Source: SAR324 cluster bacterium (GTDB lineage Bacteria > SAR324 > XYD2-FULL-50-16). Taken from it: a DNA stretch of 64,000 nucleotides. This document shows positions 17,094 to 25,931 of this stretch, one piece after another (positions within the stretch are counted from its first letter, which is position 1; each line of letters starts with the position of its first letter). Location of the stretch: NCBI GenBank assembly GCA_028282885.1, contig JANQGX010000024.1:1-64000 (forward strand). Direction: 5' to 3'. A program made the translations under genes and the position numbers. The notes under the pieces were generated by a model. That model worked only from the letters and a program-made list of their open reading frames with translations. It ran no database searches and was not told where the DNA came from.

Positions 17094-17876
17094 TTAGTCG
17101 GGGAAGTAAAGGTATTGTTGGTCGATTGGAGGTTCTGTGATAAGCTTGATTGAGTGCAGGGTGAGGATTGGTTTTTTATCACCTTCGGATTTCTTCAGGT
17201 GGTATACTCCTTCGACTTCCACCCAGACGTCGTTTTCGAATTTTCTTTCACCAATACCGTTGATGAATACTCCGACCGGTCGGGCATCAGCAGCGCAGCA
17301 GGTGATGTAAAAACGATAAAGGACGGCATCGGCAAACTTCAAATTCTCAGGGAAAAACAGTTTGCCGTAGGCTTTTACCTGACGATTCTTATATTGTTTT
17401 GATTTCATTAAGAGGTGGCTGATGCTAACCGCAGTGTAGTGCTTGACGGCGCCTTTTTGGTCGAGAGGGGATTCTTGCAGGTGTGCATCAACACCTTCGG
17501 GATTTTCCCCAAACTCATCCGAATCGGGTGCTTGCTTCACTTCAGCGTCCAGGATTCGATTGGCAAATGCTTTTGAACCCAAACCGGTGTCCAGGGAGCT
17601 AAATAGAAAAAAGATCGGCAACAACAGAATAAGTGCCGGTAGGATCGAACCGATCTGGTGGTGAGGGGAATGCTGTTTTCCGAACAGCAGGGAAACGGCA
17701 AAGAGGATAAATACAACACTTGAGAAAACAACCAGAATACCAAACTTGGGCTGCAAATAGGCGAGATACTGATTACTAACAAACAGCCAAAAACTGATGA
17801 TGGCCCAGGTCAAAAACAGCATCGCCTGTACCAGTCCGGACATCCCTATTTTTTTATACAGGTTTGGTTTTTTCAT
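17094..17876 (-). CDS. TIGR03943-family putative permease subunit
   Basis: 260 residues. Two hydrophobic helices near the N terminus (SGLVQAMLFLTWAIISFWLF and FGILVVFSSVVFILFAVSLLF) and a third (ILPALILLLPIFFLF) are followed by a soluble C-terminal domain containing the family mark RFYITCCAADARPVGV with a CC pair and WVEVEGVY. The gene shares its start with the stop of the DUF318-type permease gene (TAATG), the usual pairing. The pair is thought to move or handle a metal or small ligand across the inner membrane; the CC and the partner's His cluster fit a metal. The exact substrate is unknown. Confidence 0.8.
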   Translation of the reverse strand: MKKPNLYKKIGMSGLVQAMLFLTWAIISFWLFVSNQYLAYLQPKFGILVVFSSVVFILFAVSLLFGKQHSPHHQIGSILPALILLLPIFFLFSSLDTGLGSKAFANRILDAEVKQAPDSDEFGENPEGVDAHLQESPLDQKGAVKHYTAVSISHLLMKSKQYKNRQVKAYGKLFFPENLKFADAVLYRFYITCCAADARPVGVFINGIGERKFENDVWVEVEGVYHLKKSEGDKKPILTLHSIKLITEPPIDQQYLYFPD

Positions 17877-18919
17877 TACCCCAGTAATTGCAGAATGAGC
17901 ATTGATAGGCCTACGAAAAGAAAGGTAAGCGTTGATAGAACCAGTATTAATCTTTTTCTGAATAACCCGAGGTACATTAGAATCAATTTCAAATCAAGCA
18001 TCGGACCTAATACCATGAAGGCCATCTGACCGGAAAAAACGATTCCTGCCGAACGAAAGGAGGCGGCAATAAAAGCATCCGCCTCACTGCACAGATTCAG
18101 CAAAATCGCCAGAATCATCATGATCAGGATAGACAGGTCGGGCGATTGTGCAAGCTGGGTGAATACTTGTCTTGAGATAAAGGTCTGCAGCAGACCTGCC
18201 ACAAAAGCGCCGACAATCAGAAATCGGGTAACGTCGTAAAAATCCTGGGCCGCGTGATGAACAGCGCTTCTAAGTTTTCGGATCGTTCCGGTTTCATGGT
18301 CCGAATGATGGCACCCATCGCAACAGTCATGGTGGTGGTGATCAGACGATTCGCTAATGAGCGCTTGTTTTTTTGAAAACAGCAGGCCTATCAAAATCGC
18401 TACGGAAGCAGCTATTACGTACCCGAATGCCAGTCGCGTGATCATCACCTGCCAGGAAAATGCATAGGCAATATAGGTCGAGGCTCCAACGATGGGATTG
18501 ACGATCGGTCCACCCAATAGATAGGCAATGGCAGCACTCAGCGGTACGCCCTTGCGTAGAAAACGCCTGACAACCGGAACCACCGCACATTCGCACACAG
18601 GAAAGATCAAACCGATTCCTGCACCGATGAGTACCGCCAGCCATTTTCGCCTGGGCATTAAACCGGCAATCCGATCCCGTGAGACAAAAACCTCTATTAA
18701 GCCGCTGACGAGACTTCCAATCAACATAAAAGGCAATGCTTCCAGAACAATAGCAAAGAAAATGATGGAGAAGGTGTTTAGTGACTCTGTGTTTCTGAGC
18801 GAAAATAAAAAGACCAAAGCTATAAAGATAAAAATGAACTGTAAAATGGCTCCGGCCCGCAACTGAATAACAAAGTCTGATTCGCGGTTGGCGTTGGCGG
18901 ATTTTATATGTGAATCCAT
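17876..18919 (-). CDS. DUF318/ArsP-type permease with His-Cys cluster
   Basis: 347 residues with about eight membrane helices. The family signature FPVCECAVVPVVRRFLRKG begins at residue 106 and is followed by PLSAAIAYLLGGPIVNP. A cytoplasmic or periplasmic loop at residues 193-209 is very rich in His and Cys (DHHHHDCCDGCHH), a probable metal-binding loop. Relatives include ArsP (organoarsenical efflux) and YraQ-like permeases. Co-transcribed with the TIGR03943 partner and divergent from znuA. A palindrome at 19094-19108 lies upstream and resembles the one before znuA, suggesting shared zinc control. Confidence 0.85.
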   Translation of the reverse strand: MDSHIKSANANRESDFVIQLRAGAILQFIFIFIALVFLFSLRNTESLNTFSIIFFAIVLEALPFMLIGSLVSGLIEVFVSRDRIAGLMPRRKWLAVLIGAGIGLIFPVCECAVVPVVRRFLRKGVPLSAAIAYLLGGPIVNPIVGASTYIAYAFSWQVMITRLAFGYVIAASVAILIGLLFSKKQALISESSDHHHHDCCDGCHHSDHETGTIRKLRSAVHHAAQDFYDVTRFLIVGAFVAGLLQTFISRQVFTQLAQSPDLSILIMMILAILLNLCSEADAFIAASFRSAGIVFSGQMAFMVLGPMLDLKLILMYLGLFRKRLILVLSTLTFLFVGLSMLILQLLG

Positions 18920-19093
18920 ATTCAGGAAAAATTTCAGTGGGGTTTTTTCTACTCTTTTGAAACAGACTTGATGAATGAGTACTTTCTCTATCCGGCGTCA
19001 TAAATTATATACTCAGGATAAGGATCTCTGGCAAATCAATTGTTCTTAAATCATTACAGTATCGGTGTTTGGAGTGTTATGTTTTCAAATTCA

Positions 19094-19108
19094 TGCAAAT
19101 TAATTGCA
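19094..19108. promoter_or_regulatory. Palindrome TGCAAATTAATTGCA, possible Zur-like operator
   Basis: A 15-base near-perfect dyad in the divergent region between the permease and znuA genes. It shares TGCAA and TTAATT with the second dyad 160 bases away. Two like sites between two metal-linked transcription units suggest one regulator acting on both. Confidence 0.45.
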
Positions 19109-19250
19109 CAAGTCGGATTCAAGAGTTAAAATAGTAATTGTTAAGTACTTATCACTAATTGATTGAAGAAAACATGTTGGGATTTTTCACATTGCATTGT
19201 GTGGTGTGGATGAAAGCTTTTCCGCTGATAATAATAAACAGGGGAGGATT

Positions 19251-19271
19251 GAATGCAATTAATTTGCGTTC
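19251..19271. promoter_or_regulatory. Palindrome around TGCAATTAATTTGC upstream of znuA
   Basis: The 21-base dyad has arms GAATGCAA and TTGCGTTC and lies 42 bases before the znuA ATG. Eight of ten arm positions pair. It is a candidate Zur/Fur-family operator for znuA. Confidence 0.45.
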
Positions 19272-19313
19272 GCCAGAATTGGTAAACTTTTTTTATTTTT
19301 AAGGAGATGAAAG

Positions 19314-20384
19314 ATGCGTGACTTAATCAAAGGATTTCTGATTTCAGGAGTATTGATTCTGGTTTTTATCGGTTCCGCTTTGGCAGAATCAAAGATTCCT
19401 GTTTTTGTGAGTATTCTGCCGCAAAAATGGTTCGTGGAAAAAATCGGGGGTGAGTTGGTGGATGTCAAGGTGATGGTCCTGCCAGGTGCCAGTCCTCATA
19501 CTTTTGAACCAAAGCCGAGACAGATGGTTTCCATCTCAAAAGCCAAACTCTATTTCTCAATCGGGGTTGAATTTGAGGAGGTCTGGTTGAAAAAATTCGC
19601 TGAACTGAATCCGAGCATGAAGCTGGTTCATACTGACGAAGGAATTCATAAAATCTCAATGGTGGAACATCATCATGGCGAGGGACATCATCATCATGAA
19701 GAAGGTCACCATGAGGAGGGGCATGATCATCATGAAGAGGGGCATGATCATCATGAAGAAGATCACCATAAAGAGGGGCATGATCATCATGAGGAGGGTC
19801 ACCATGAGGAGGGGCATGAACATCATGAGGAGGGTCACCATGAGCATGATCACCATGGTGATCATGACGAAGATCATTCCGGGGAGGGTCACGCGGAAGG
19901 TCTGGATCCTCATATCTGGTTATCTCCCTCCCTGGTCAAGCATCAGGCAGAGAAGATGGTCAAAGCCCTGCAACAGGTTGATCCTTCCAATCGAGGAGTT
20001 TACCAATCCAATTACAATCAGTTCATTAAAGAGATAGATCTACTTGACCGGGAACTGAAGTTAATTCTTAAAGGAAAAGAGGGACTGCAATTTCTTGTTT
20101 TCCATCCGTCATGGGGCTATTTTGCCAAGGATTACGGATTAAAGCAGATTCCTATTGAAATCGAAGGCAAAGATCCCAAGCCGGCCCAATTGAAAGAACT
20201 GATTGAACATGCTCGAGAAGAGGGGATCAGGGTGGTCTTTGCTCAACCTCAGTTTTCAAAGCGAAACGCTCGATTGGTGGCAAAAGAAATCCGTGGAGAA
20301 GTGATTTTGATCGATCCTTTGGCTGAAAACTGGACAAAAAACCTGCGGCATATTGCCGAACAATTCAAAACCGCATTAAAATAG
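19314..20384 (+). CDS. znuA: Zinc ABC transporter substrate-binding protein, His-rich
   Basis: 356 residues. Signal peptide about 1-25 (GVLILVFIGSALA). Zinc ligands expected of ZnuA are seen: H62 in GASPHTFEP, H200 in DPHIWLSP and H264 in FHPSWGYF. Between them residues 119-193 form an unusually long loop of HHEEGHD-type repeats, about twice the length of the E. coli loop, which can hold extra zinc. The protein is periplasmic and delivers Zn2+ to ZnuBC; no znuB or znuC gene is in this window. AAGGAG precedes the ATG, an operator-like palindrome lies upstream, and a strong hairpin follows, so the gene seems to be a single-gene transcript. Confidence 0.92.
   Translation: MRDLIKGFLISGVLILVFIGSALAESKIPVFVSILPQKWFVEKIGGELVDVKVMVLPGASPHTFEPKPRQMVSISKAKLYFSIGVEFEEVWLKKFAELNPSMKLVHTDEGIHKISMVEHHHGEGHHHHEEGHHEEGHDHHEEGHDHHEEDHHKEGHDHHEEGHHEEGHEHHEEGHHEHDHHGDHDEDHSGEGHAEGLDPHIWLSPSLVKHQAEKMVKALQQVDPSNRGVYQSNYNQFIKEIDLLDRELKLILKGKEGLQFLVFHPSWGYFAKDYGLKQIPIEIEGKDPKPAQLKELIEHAREEGIRVVFAQPQFSKRNARLVAKEIRGEVILIDPLAENWTKNLRHIAEQFKTALK
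19665..19893 (+). repeat. In-frame degenerate tandem repeat coding the ZnuA His loop
   Basis: Many variants of GGGCATGATCATCATGAA and GGTCACCATGAGGAG occur head to tail. The unit is in multiples of 3, so expansion or contraction changes loop length without a frameshift. Confidence 0.75.
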
Positions 20385-20388
20385 TACT

Positions 20389-20417
20389 CATGAATCCCCT
20401 TTCCGAAGGGGTTCATG
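20389..20417 (+). terminator. Hairpin terminator after znuA
   Basis: CATGAATCCCC and GGGGTTCATG pair around TTTCCGAA with one mismatch. It begins 5 bases after the znuA stop. Only a weak T/A tract follows. Confidence 0.6.
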
Positions 20418-20640
20418 TAAAATCAGCCTTAAAGGTTTTCGACAGATCTTGTTATTCCATGTTGAACACCTCGCTTTTCACGCTGATTTCCAAAACCCGG
20501 TTAGGGATGCAATCTGCCCGGGTTAGAATGGAATAGAGACCTGCTTTTCTGCAATATCAAGGCCCGTCGCAACCTTACCGATTTGAATCCGATAACATAA
20601 CCTTACCAACTGTATTGCTGAATACGGTTTGAGAGCAGCA

Positions 20641-20662
20641 TCCATCTCCTTTCGGAGATGGA
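20641..20662. terminator. Hairpin downstream of the DUF1428 gene
   Basis: TCCATCTCC (20641-20649) and GGAGATGGA (20654-20662) are perfect complements with a 4-base loop. It lies 38 bases past the stop of the minus-strand DUF1428 gene. No T run follows on either strand. Confidence 0.45.
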
Positions 20663-20699
20663 CTTCATGCCCTGTTTCAAGTCGTTGATGACTGTTTGC

Positions 20700-21053
20700 C
20701 TATTCTTCAACAATCACTTCAAATCCGCCATAAATCACCCGTTTGCCATCGAAGGGCATTGGATTCTTATCCGGAGCCATTCTCGGGTCTTCCATTGTTT
20801 TTTTCATTCCCTCATCCCTGATTTCTTTGGACGGCCAGATTACCCAGGAAAACACCACGGTTTCATCAGGTTCACATTTCACTGCCATGGGAAAAGAGGT
20901 GACTTCACCGTCGGGAACGTCATCACCCCAGCATTCAACCTGCTTTAGAGCACCGTACTCCTTGAATACTTCTGCCGCATCTTTCGCATGTTTGATAAAA
21001 GCCTCCTTGTTTGCGTTCGGTACTGCAGCAACGAATCCATCTACGTATGACAT
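20700..21053 (-). CDS. DUF1428 (YbaA-like) family protein
   Basis: 117 residues, the family's full length. MSYVDGFVAAVP, then CWGDDVPDGEVTSFPMAVKC and VFSWVIWPSKEIRDEGMKKTMEDPRM, and MPFDGKRVIYGGFEVIVE are the conserved blocks. It is a small ferredoxin-like dimeric alpha-beta barrel protein of unknown biochemical role. GGAG precedes the ATG. It appears to be a single-gene unit. Confidence 0.92.
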   Translation of the reverse strand: MSYVDGFVAAVPNANKEAFIKHAKDAAEVFKEYGALKQVECWGDDVPDGEVTSFPMAVKCEPDETVVFSWVIWPSKEIRDEGMKKTMEDPRMAPDKNPMPFDGKRVIYGGFEVIVEE

Positions 21054-21413
21054 TTGATTTCTCCTGTTTTGAGATTTCGCTTTCTCGTTTGATTAAAGTA
21101 TAGCCCGTTATTTCCGTTGCTCTGAATCCGGAATGTCCGCTCGAACCTTATGCACCGAACTCAATTACTGAATCGATAATTTGCGGTCCAGTCTCGATAG
21201 TTGGTGCTTGCGAAATATCAGACTTCGTATAAATGTAATAGTGCCTTTCTATTTTACTAAATCAATTCCGGCTAAACAAGGTTCATTTATTTTTATGTTT
21301 GGATCGGGGCCGAAAAAAGAGAATCAACAGAGCCGGTCCGGATCTGGAAAATCCGTAAATGTCGGTATCATTACTCAACCCGGAGACCTTGAGAGGCTGT
21401 TGTCAATGACGTT
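21054..21413. other. Intergenic stretch
   Basis: About 360 bases without a supported gene; it should hold the promoter of the DUF1428 gene on the minus strand. An 89-codon frame here has no protein-like composition. Confidence 0.35.
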
Positions 21414-21548
21414 ATGCTCTCTATCGTGTTTATCTTACTCATGTTTTTGAGTATCTGTTTCCTTACCAATTGTTCAGGGGGCGGCGCGAGCAGTGCTGAC
21501 TCAGTTGACAACTCCGGAGACCATCAAGTTTTGGAAAACGAAAGGTAA
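21414..21548 (+). CDS. Tiny lipoprotein-like peptide or lipoprotein remnant
   Basis: 44 codons from ATG 21414 to TAA 21546-21548. The peptide has a hydrophobic stretch (MLSIVFILLMFLSICFL) then TNCSGGGASS, a plausible lipobox with C20 followed by a Gly-Ser linker. Such a beginning is typical of outer-membrane lipoproteins hundreds of residues long, but here the frame stops 24 residues on. No clear ribosome site. It may be a remnant of a larger gene or a true small lipoprotein. It ends 7 bases before the convergent TetR gene. Confidence 0.4.
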   Translation: MLSIVFILLMFLSICFLTNCSGGGASSADSVDNSGDHQVLENER

Positions 21549-21554
21549 TAATTG

Positions 21555-22283
21555 CTAGGCAGAGGGAACGGAAATGGTTTTCCAGAAGACATCGAAGAAA
21601 TGACCGACAGTTTCGGCAAGCTTGGTGTTCTTGCGTCGATAGCACCAGCGTTGAATTTGTCGGTGACAGTACATGAAGTAAAGATCGATAATCTGCTCGT
21701 CTGTTATGTTCGGGTCGATCTCGCGGTGTTTTCTGCCGTGATCGATGATGCTTCCGATAACCTGGTACGCATCTTTTCGTCGATAACTTCCTTCCTCCAT
21801 CCAGGCGTGCATGGGAGCTGTTACAATATTGGCGACTGCCATGCCGGGAACACTGTCATAATGGTTCAGGGTAACCCAGAACAGCTTTCTGAACATCTCG
21901 CGGGTGCTTTCCATACCCTGCAGGTGCATTGCCACTAGACCTGCCAGTTCGCTTAGTTTTTCATCAAGAATGGAAAAGAGGAGCTTTTCCTTGGAAGGAT
22001 AATAGCGGTAAATTGTGGTGGTACTTATTCCCGACAATTTACTGATCTCCCGAATACTGACCTGGTGAAAGTCCTTGGTTGAAAACAACTCAAGTACAAT
22101 TGGATAGAGTTTGTTTTTCTGTTTATCCGGCAGGCTGGCTGCTGATTTATCGGTATTGGAGTTCATGTCGCAATTAACAGTTTGTAAGCTTTCAGGGCTA
22201 AAGGTCTGTTCCTCAAGCGTTTTACCCAATGGGCTTGTGTTTGACTTGCGCATTAATCCATCCCCGGAGCTTGGCTTGGTCAT
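21555..22283 (-). CDS. TetR-family transcriptional regulator
   Basis: 242 residues from ATG 22283; an internal ATG at about 22163 (MNSNTDKSAASL) is also plausible, since the first 40 residues look unstructured. The DNA-binding helices are FHQVSIREISKLSGISTTTIYRYYPSKEKLLFSIL. The C-terminal part is a ligand-binding helical domain. It lies 180 bases downstream of the liv-type operon on the same strand and may control it in response to an acyl-CoA or transported substrate; that link is inferred. Confidence 0.88.
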   Translation of the reverse strand: MTKPSSGDGLMRKSNTSPLGKTLEEQTFSPESLQTVNCDMNSNTDKSAASLPDKQKNKLYPIVLELFSTKDFHQVSIREISKLSGISTTTIYRYYPSKEKLLFSILDEKLSELAGLVAMHLQGMESTREMFRKLFWVTLNHYDSVPGMAVANIVTAPMHAWMEEGSYRRKDAYQVIGSIIDHGRKHREIDPNITDEQIIDLYFMYCHRQIQRWCYRRKNTKLAETVGHFFDVFWKTISVPSA

Positions 22284-22462
22284 CCTTCAGCCTGAGCTTA
22301 AGTCGCTTGCACACAGCCTGTCCCTAGACTGACAAAGCACGCCAACTTATCTCAGAGCATTGAAACAGGGGTGGCGGATTTGAAATTCGATACCTGACAA
22401 AACCTGGCAACCAAGTGAACTGCACTCCTCTGGTTGCAAGGTTTCAATTGAATTCCAGAGTT

Positions 22463-23650
22463 CTATCGATAAGACAGAATCTCCTTTTTTCCATCCGGGG
22501 AAAGCCATCTGCCGTCTTTAATCCGATAAAGCACAGATTCATCTGATCCAATATGGTTATCCGCACTGAAATTTATTACAGGGCCCCCGAAAGGATGCTG
22601 ATATCCCTTAATGGATTCCAACGCTTTGATGAAGTTATCCACGGTCAGGTCCTTTCCGGTTTTCTGAAGAGCGATAACTGCCAGATCGGCGCTGAAATAA
22701 CCATGCAGGGCAACTTCCGAAGGAACCTTATCATAGCGCTTTTTGAATTTTTCAAAGAAAGCCTTGGCATCCCCGGTAGCCTGATCTTCATACAAAACCG
22801 GAATCGAGGTGACGGCATACAATCCTTCCACGGCTTTTCCTCCCTTGGAAGCGACAATACTGTTGCAGGCAGCGGTCTGGCCTACCATGTCGACTTTCCA
22901 ACCCATCTTGGCCGCTGTAGCAACAGGGATGATAGTATCCTGGATGATGGTTCCCAGGAATACGATATCACATTCAGCTTTTCTAAGTTTGGTGATGGCG
23001 CCGACAAAGTTTGTCTCTGAAGCCTTATGACTGGTTGAAGCGACAAGCTCAACGCCATGGACCTTGAGCTGATGATCAACGGCATCGACGGTTTCCTGGC
23101 CGAAGTCGGTGTCAACATACATCATACAAGGTCGTTTCCTGCCTTTCTCTTCGATAAAGTACTTTACGGCCGCTCTCATATTGGCGTAGTACGTCGTGAG
23201 ATTGGCAAACTTCAGTTTATGAAGCGGTTCGGCCATGGAACGGGCTGCTGTATAAGGAAAAAGGTTCGGAACATCTTTCTTTTCCAGCATTTTGAAGACA
23301 GCATTGTTGTGAGGCGTTCCGATACTACCGATCAGAAAGAAAACCTTGTCCCGATTGACCAGCTTATTAGCCTTTTGTACAGCAATGGGAACCCGGTATT
23401 GCGAGTCTTCCACAATGTACTCGATTTTACGTCCTAATATACCGCCCTCTGCATTGGCTTCTTCAAATCGAAGGCGGATACCACGGGTTGCATCAATTCC
23501 CCAACCGGCCACAGGTCCGCTCAGGGCCGTGTGGGTTCCGACCACAATCTTGTTTTTTGTCACACCACGAGTGGCGGCATAGGCAATGCTCATCATCCCC
23601 ATCACCAGGGATAAGCTCAAAAATAGCGTCAACGATCTTTTCCTGTTCAT
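22463..23650 (-). CDS. Liv-type ABC transporter periplasmic binding protein
   Basis: 395 residues from ATG 23650, which has AAAGGAG in front; an upstream TTG would add 8 residues but covers the ribosome site. Signal peptide about residues 1-25 (LFLSLSLVMGMMSIAYA). The mature part starts TRGVTKNKIVVGTHTALSGPVAGWGIDATRGIRLRFEEAN, the Peripla_BP_6 pattern. It delivers a branched-chain amino acid, an aromatic acid or a similar ligand to the LivHMGF-type permease encoded upstream. The ligase between them favours a carboxylic acid ligand. Confidence 0.9.
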   Translation of the reverse strand: MNRKRSLTLFLSLSLVMGMMSIAYAATRGVTKNKIVVGTHTALSGPVAGWGIDATRGIRLRFEEANAEGGILGRKIEYIVEDSQYRVPIAVQKANKLVNRDKVFFLIGSIGTPHNNAVFKMLEKKDVPNLFPYTAARSMAEPLHKLKFANLTTYYANMRAAVKYFIEEKGRKRPCMMYVDTDFGQETVDAVDHQLKVHGVELVASTSHKASETNFVGAITKLRKAECDIVFLGTIIQDTIIPVATAAKMGWKVDMVGQTAACNSIVASKGGKAVEGLYAVTSIPVLYEDQATGDAKAFFEKFKKRYDKVPSEVALHGYFSADLAVIALQKTGKDLTVDNFIKALESIKGYQHPFGGPVINFSADNHIGSDESVLYRIKDGRWLSPDGKKEILSYR

Positions 23651-23907
23651 TCTTATCTCCTTTCTTTTGTTCAATTCTCACCTTACCCGGTTGTTGGGCA
23701 ATAGTGATGAATTGTTCGGGTTAACGTCACCATTCAATACTATTTCTTTGATGCGGGACGGTGTTGACTGGTGACGGTTTGGGTTAAAAACAACACAGGT
23801 TTGGAAAATACTGCTCGTCATGGATCGAAATCCCTGGCGAGCCTCCACAGTCGGTGTATATTGCGTCCGGAACAGCCGTCTCTGCGGAAAATGATGGTAA
23901 CCTTTGG

Positions 23908-25737
23908 CTAATACATCGATGCAATCAGCTCTTCATACTTTTTGTTCACAAATTTTCGTTTCAGTTTCATGGTCGGGGTCAGTTCATCGTCCTCTGCTGT
24001 CAGCAATTGGTCGATGAGACGGATTTTCTTGATCTGCTCCACCCGTGCAAACTTCTTGTTGACCTTGACTGTCTCCCCCCAAATAAGATCGACCACTTCT
24101 TCCGCCTTGCATAGACTGGCGAAATTCGTGTAAGGAATGTTGTGATCCTGGGCGTATTTCTCTACATTCTCCTGGTCAATCATGATCAGGCAGGTCAGGT
24201 ATTTTTTGCGATCACCTATCACCACCGCGTCGGTGATATAGGGAGAAAACTTCAATTGATTTTCAATTTCACTGGGAGATATATTTTTACCTCCAGCGGT
24301 AATGATAATATCTTTCAGTCGATCGGTTATGGTAATATAGCCTTCTTCATCCCTGATCCCAACATCACCGGTGTGCAGCCATCCGTCAACAACGGTCTCT
24401 TTGGTTTTTTCAGGCTGGTTATAATATCCCAAAAAAACACTGGGCCCCTTGATCAGGATCTCTCCTTCCTCCGAAGTTTGCATCTCCGTTCCGGGAATGG
24501 CTTTGCCGACAGTACCGAGCTTTGCATCACCAATCGGGTTGGTACTGGCAACTGCCGTGCATTCCGTCTGCCCGTATGCTTCAAACATTTCGACTCCCAT
24601 GGCCAGATACCAACGAATCAGATCAGGCGAGATAGGAGCGGCGCCTGTTGCTGCCCAGCGAAGACGATCCAGGCCCATCATACGCAGAATATTGTTTAAT
24701 ATCAACTTTTTGGTTACCCAGTAAATCATGGAGAGGCCAACCGGTATTGATTCTCTTCGGATTTTATAATCCGCTGCTTTTTCTCCGATTCCGACAGCAA
24801 GGTGATAAAACCATTTTCCGAATCGGGTGGCATCCTTAACCTGGAGTTGGATGGCCGAATAGAATTTCTCCCAGATTCGCGGTACAGCAATAAAGATGGT
24901 TGGGGAGAGTTCCCGGATATTCTCGGGGACCGTATCCGAGCCTTCAACAAAGTTTATGGTGCCGCAGGATTTAAGTGGGATCAAGATAGTTACCAGTCGT
25001 TCCAGAATATGGCAGAGGGGCAAAAAAGATAGCTGTTCATCTCGATCACTGAGTTCCGTAACTTTGTCAAAGGTTTCAATTTGAAACATGCAGTTGCGGT
25101 GGCTGATCATCGCGCCTTTGGGCGGTCCTGTTGTTCCGGAGGTGTAGATCAGAATCATCAGGTCTTCCGGGTCGGACTTATCGATCTCCCGGTCCCAGCA
25201 CTCCGGATGTTCTTTTTCATAAGCGCGCCCCAGATCGTAGAGATCCTCGATCATGATGACGTTATCATCCTGGAACTCATGCAGGCCTTCCGGATTAAAT
25301 ACAATGACTTTTTTAACATCTGGCAATTTATCCCTTACTTCCAGATATTTATCAAGCTGCTCTTCGTTTTCCACAAAAAGAAAGCGGGTGTTTGAGTCGG
25401 AGACCAGATACTGGAGCTGGTTACTGGAGTCGGTCGTGTAAACTCCACTGGTTACACCTCCGCTTCCCAAAATCCCCATGTCTGTATAGAGCCACTCTTT
25501 GTTGTTTTCACTGAGAATGGAACAGACGTCGCCACGCTTCAGACCAAGTGAAATCAATCCCATCCCGATCTCGCGCGCCTTTTTGCCATATTCCTCCCAG
25601 GTGAAAGACTCCCAGATACCAAAGTTTTTCTCCCGCATGGCTACTTTCTTCCCAAGCTGCCGGACGCGATACCTGAAAAGTTTGATAATCGTGTCGCAAC
25701 CTTCAATCACTACAGGTTCATAGACTGGTTTGCTCAT
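23908..25737 (-). CDS. Long-chain acyl-CoA synthetase (AMP-forming)
   Basis: 609 residues. The AMP-binding motif LIYTSGTTGPPKGAMISHRN lies near residue 170, and YGQTECTA, DGWLHTGDVG and ITDRLKDIIITAGGKNISPSEIE are the later adenylate-forming motifs. The family is the FACL/FadD15 type that activates fatty or other carboxylic acids to CoA thioesters. Position inside a liv-type transport operon suggests it activates the imported acid. No membrane segment is needed. It lies 195 bases after livF. Confidence 0.9.
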   Translation of the reverse strand: MSKPVYEPVVIEGCDTIIKLFRYRVRQLGKKVAMREKNFGIWESFTWEEYGKKAREIGMGLISLGLKRGDVCSILSENNKEWLYTDMGILGSGGVTSGVYTTDSSNQLQYLVSDSNTRFLFVENEEQLDKYLEVRDKLPDVKKVIVFNPEGLHEFQDDNVIMIEDLYDLGRAYEKEHPECWDREIDKSDPEDLMILIYTSGTTGPPKGAMISHRNCMFQIETFDKVTELSDRDEQLSFLPLCHILERLVTILIPLKSCGTINFVEGSDTVPENIRELSPTIFIAVPRIWEKFYSAIQLQVKDATRFGKWFYHLAVGIGEKAADYKIRRESIPVGLSMIYWVTKKLILNNILRMMGLDRLRWAATGAAPISPDLIRWYLAMGVEMFEAYGQTECTAVASTNPIGDAKLGTVGKAIPGTEMQTSEEGEILIKGPSVFLGYYNQPEKTKETVVDGWLHTGDVGIRDEEGYITITDRLKDIIITAGGKNISPSEIENQLKFSPYITDAVVIGDRKKYLTCLIMIDQENVEKYAQDHNIPYTNFASLCKAEEVVDLIWGETVKVNKKFARVEQIKKIRLIDQLLTAEDDELTPTMKLKRKFVNKKYEELIASMY

Positions 25738-25931
25738 TGCTTTGTGGTTAAGAGGGTAATATTTACGTGTTTACCAGAGTCAAGGAGGTTGTGATTTGAA
25801 CCCTTGACAACAGGAAGTTTTCATGGAGCCCCAAGGACGGGTTCATGCGTGTTTTAAATCATAACCTCCATTACCGAGGCAACTTTAGATGACGCACTAT
25901 TTAAGAACATAGCTATCAAATTGTGTATCGA

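Noticed and set aside
19656-19913. Reverse-strand Met/Ile-rich frame opposite the ZnuA His loop
   Set aside because: It is the mirror of the tandem repeat, with no natural start or composition.
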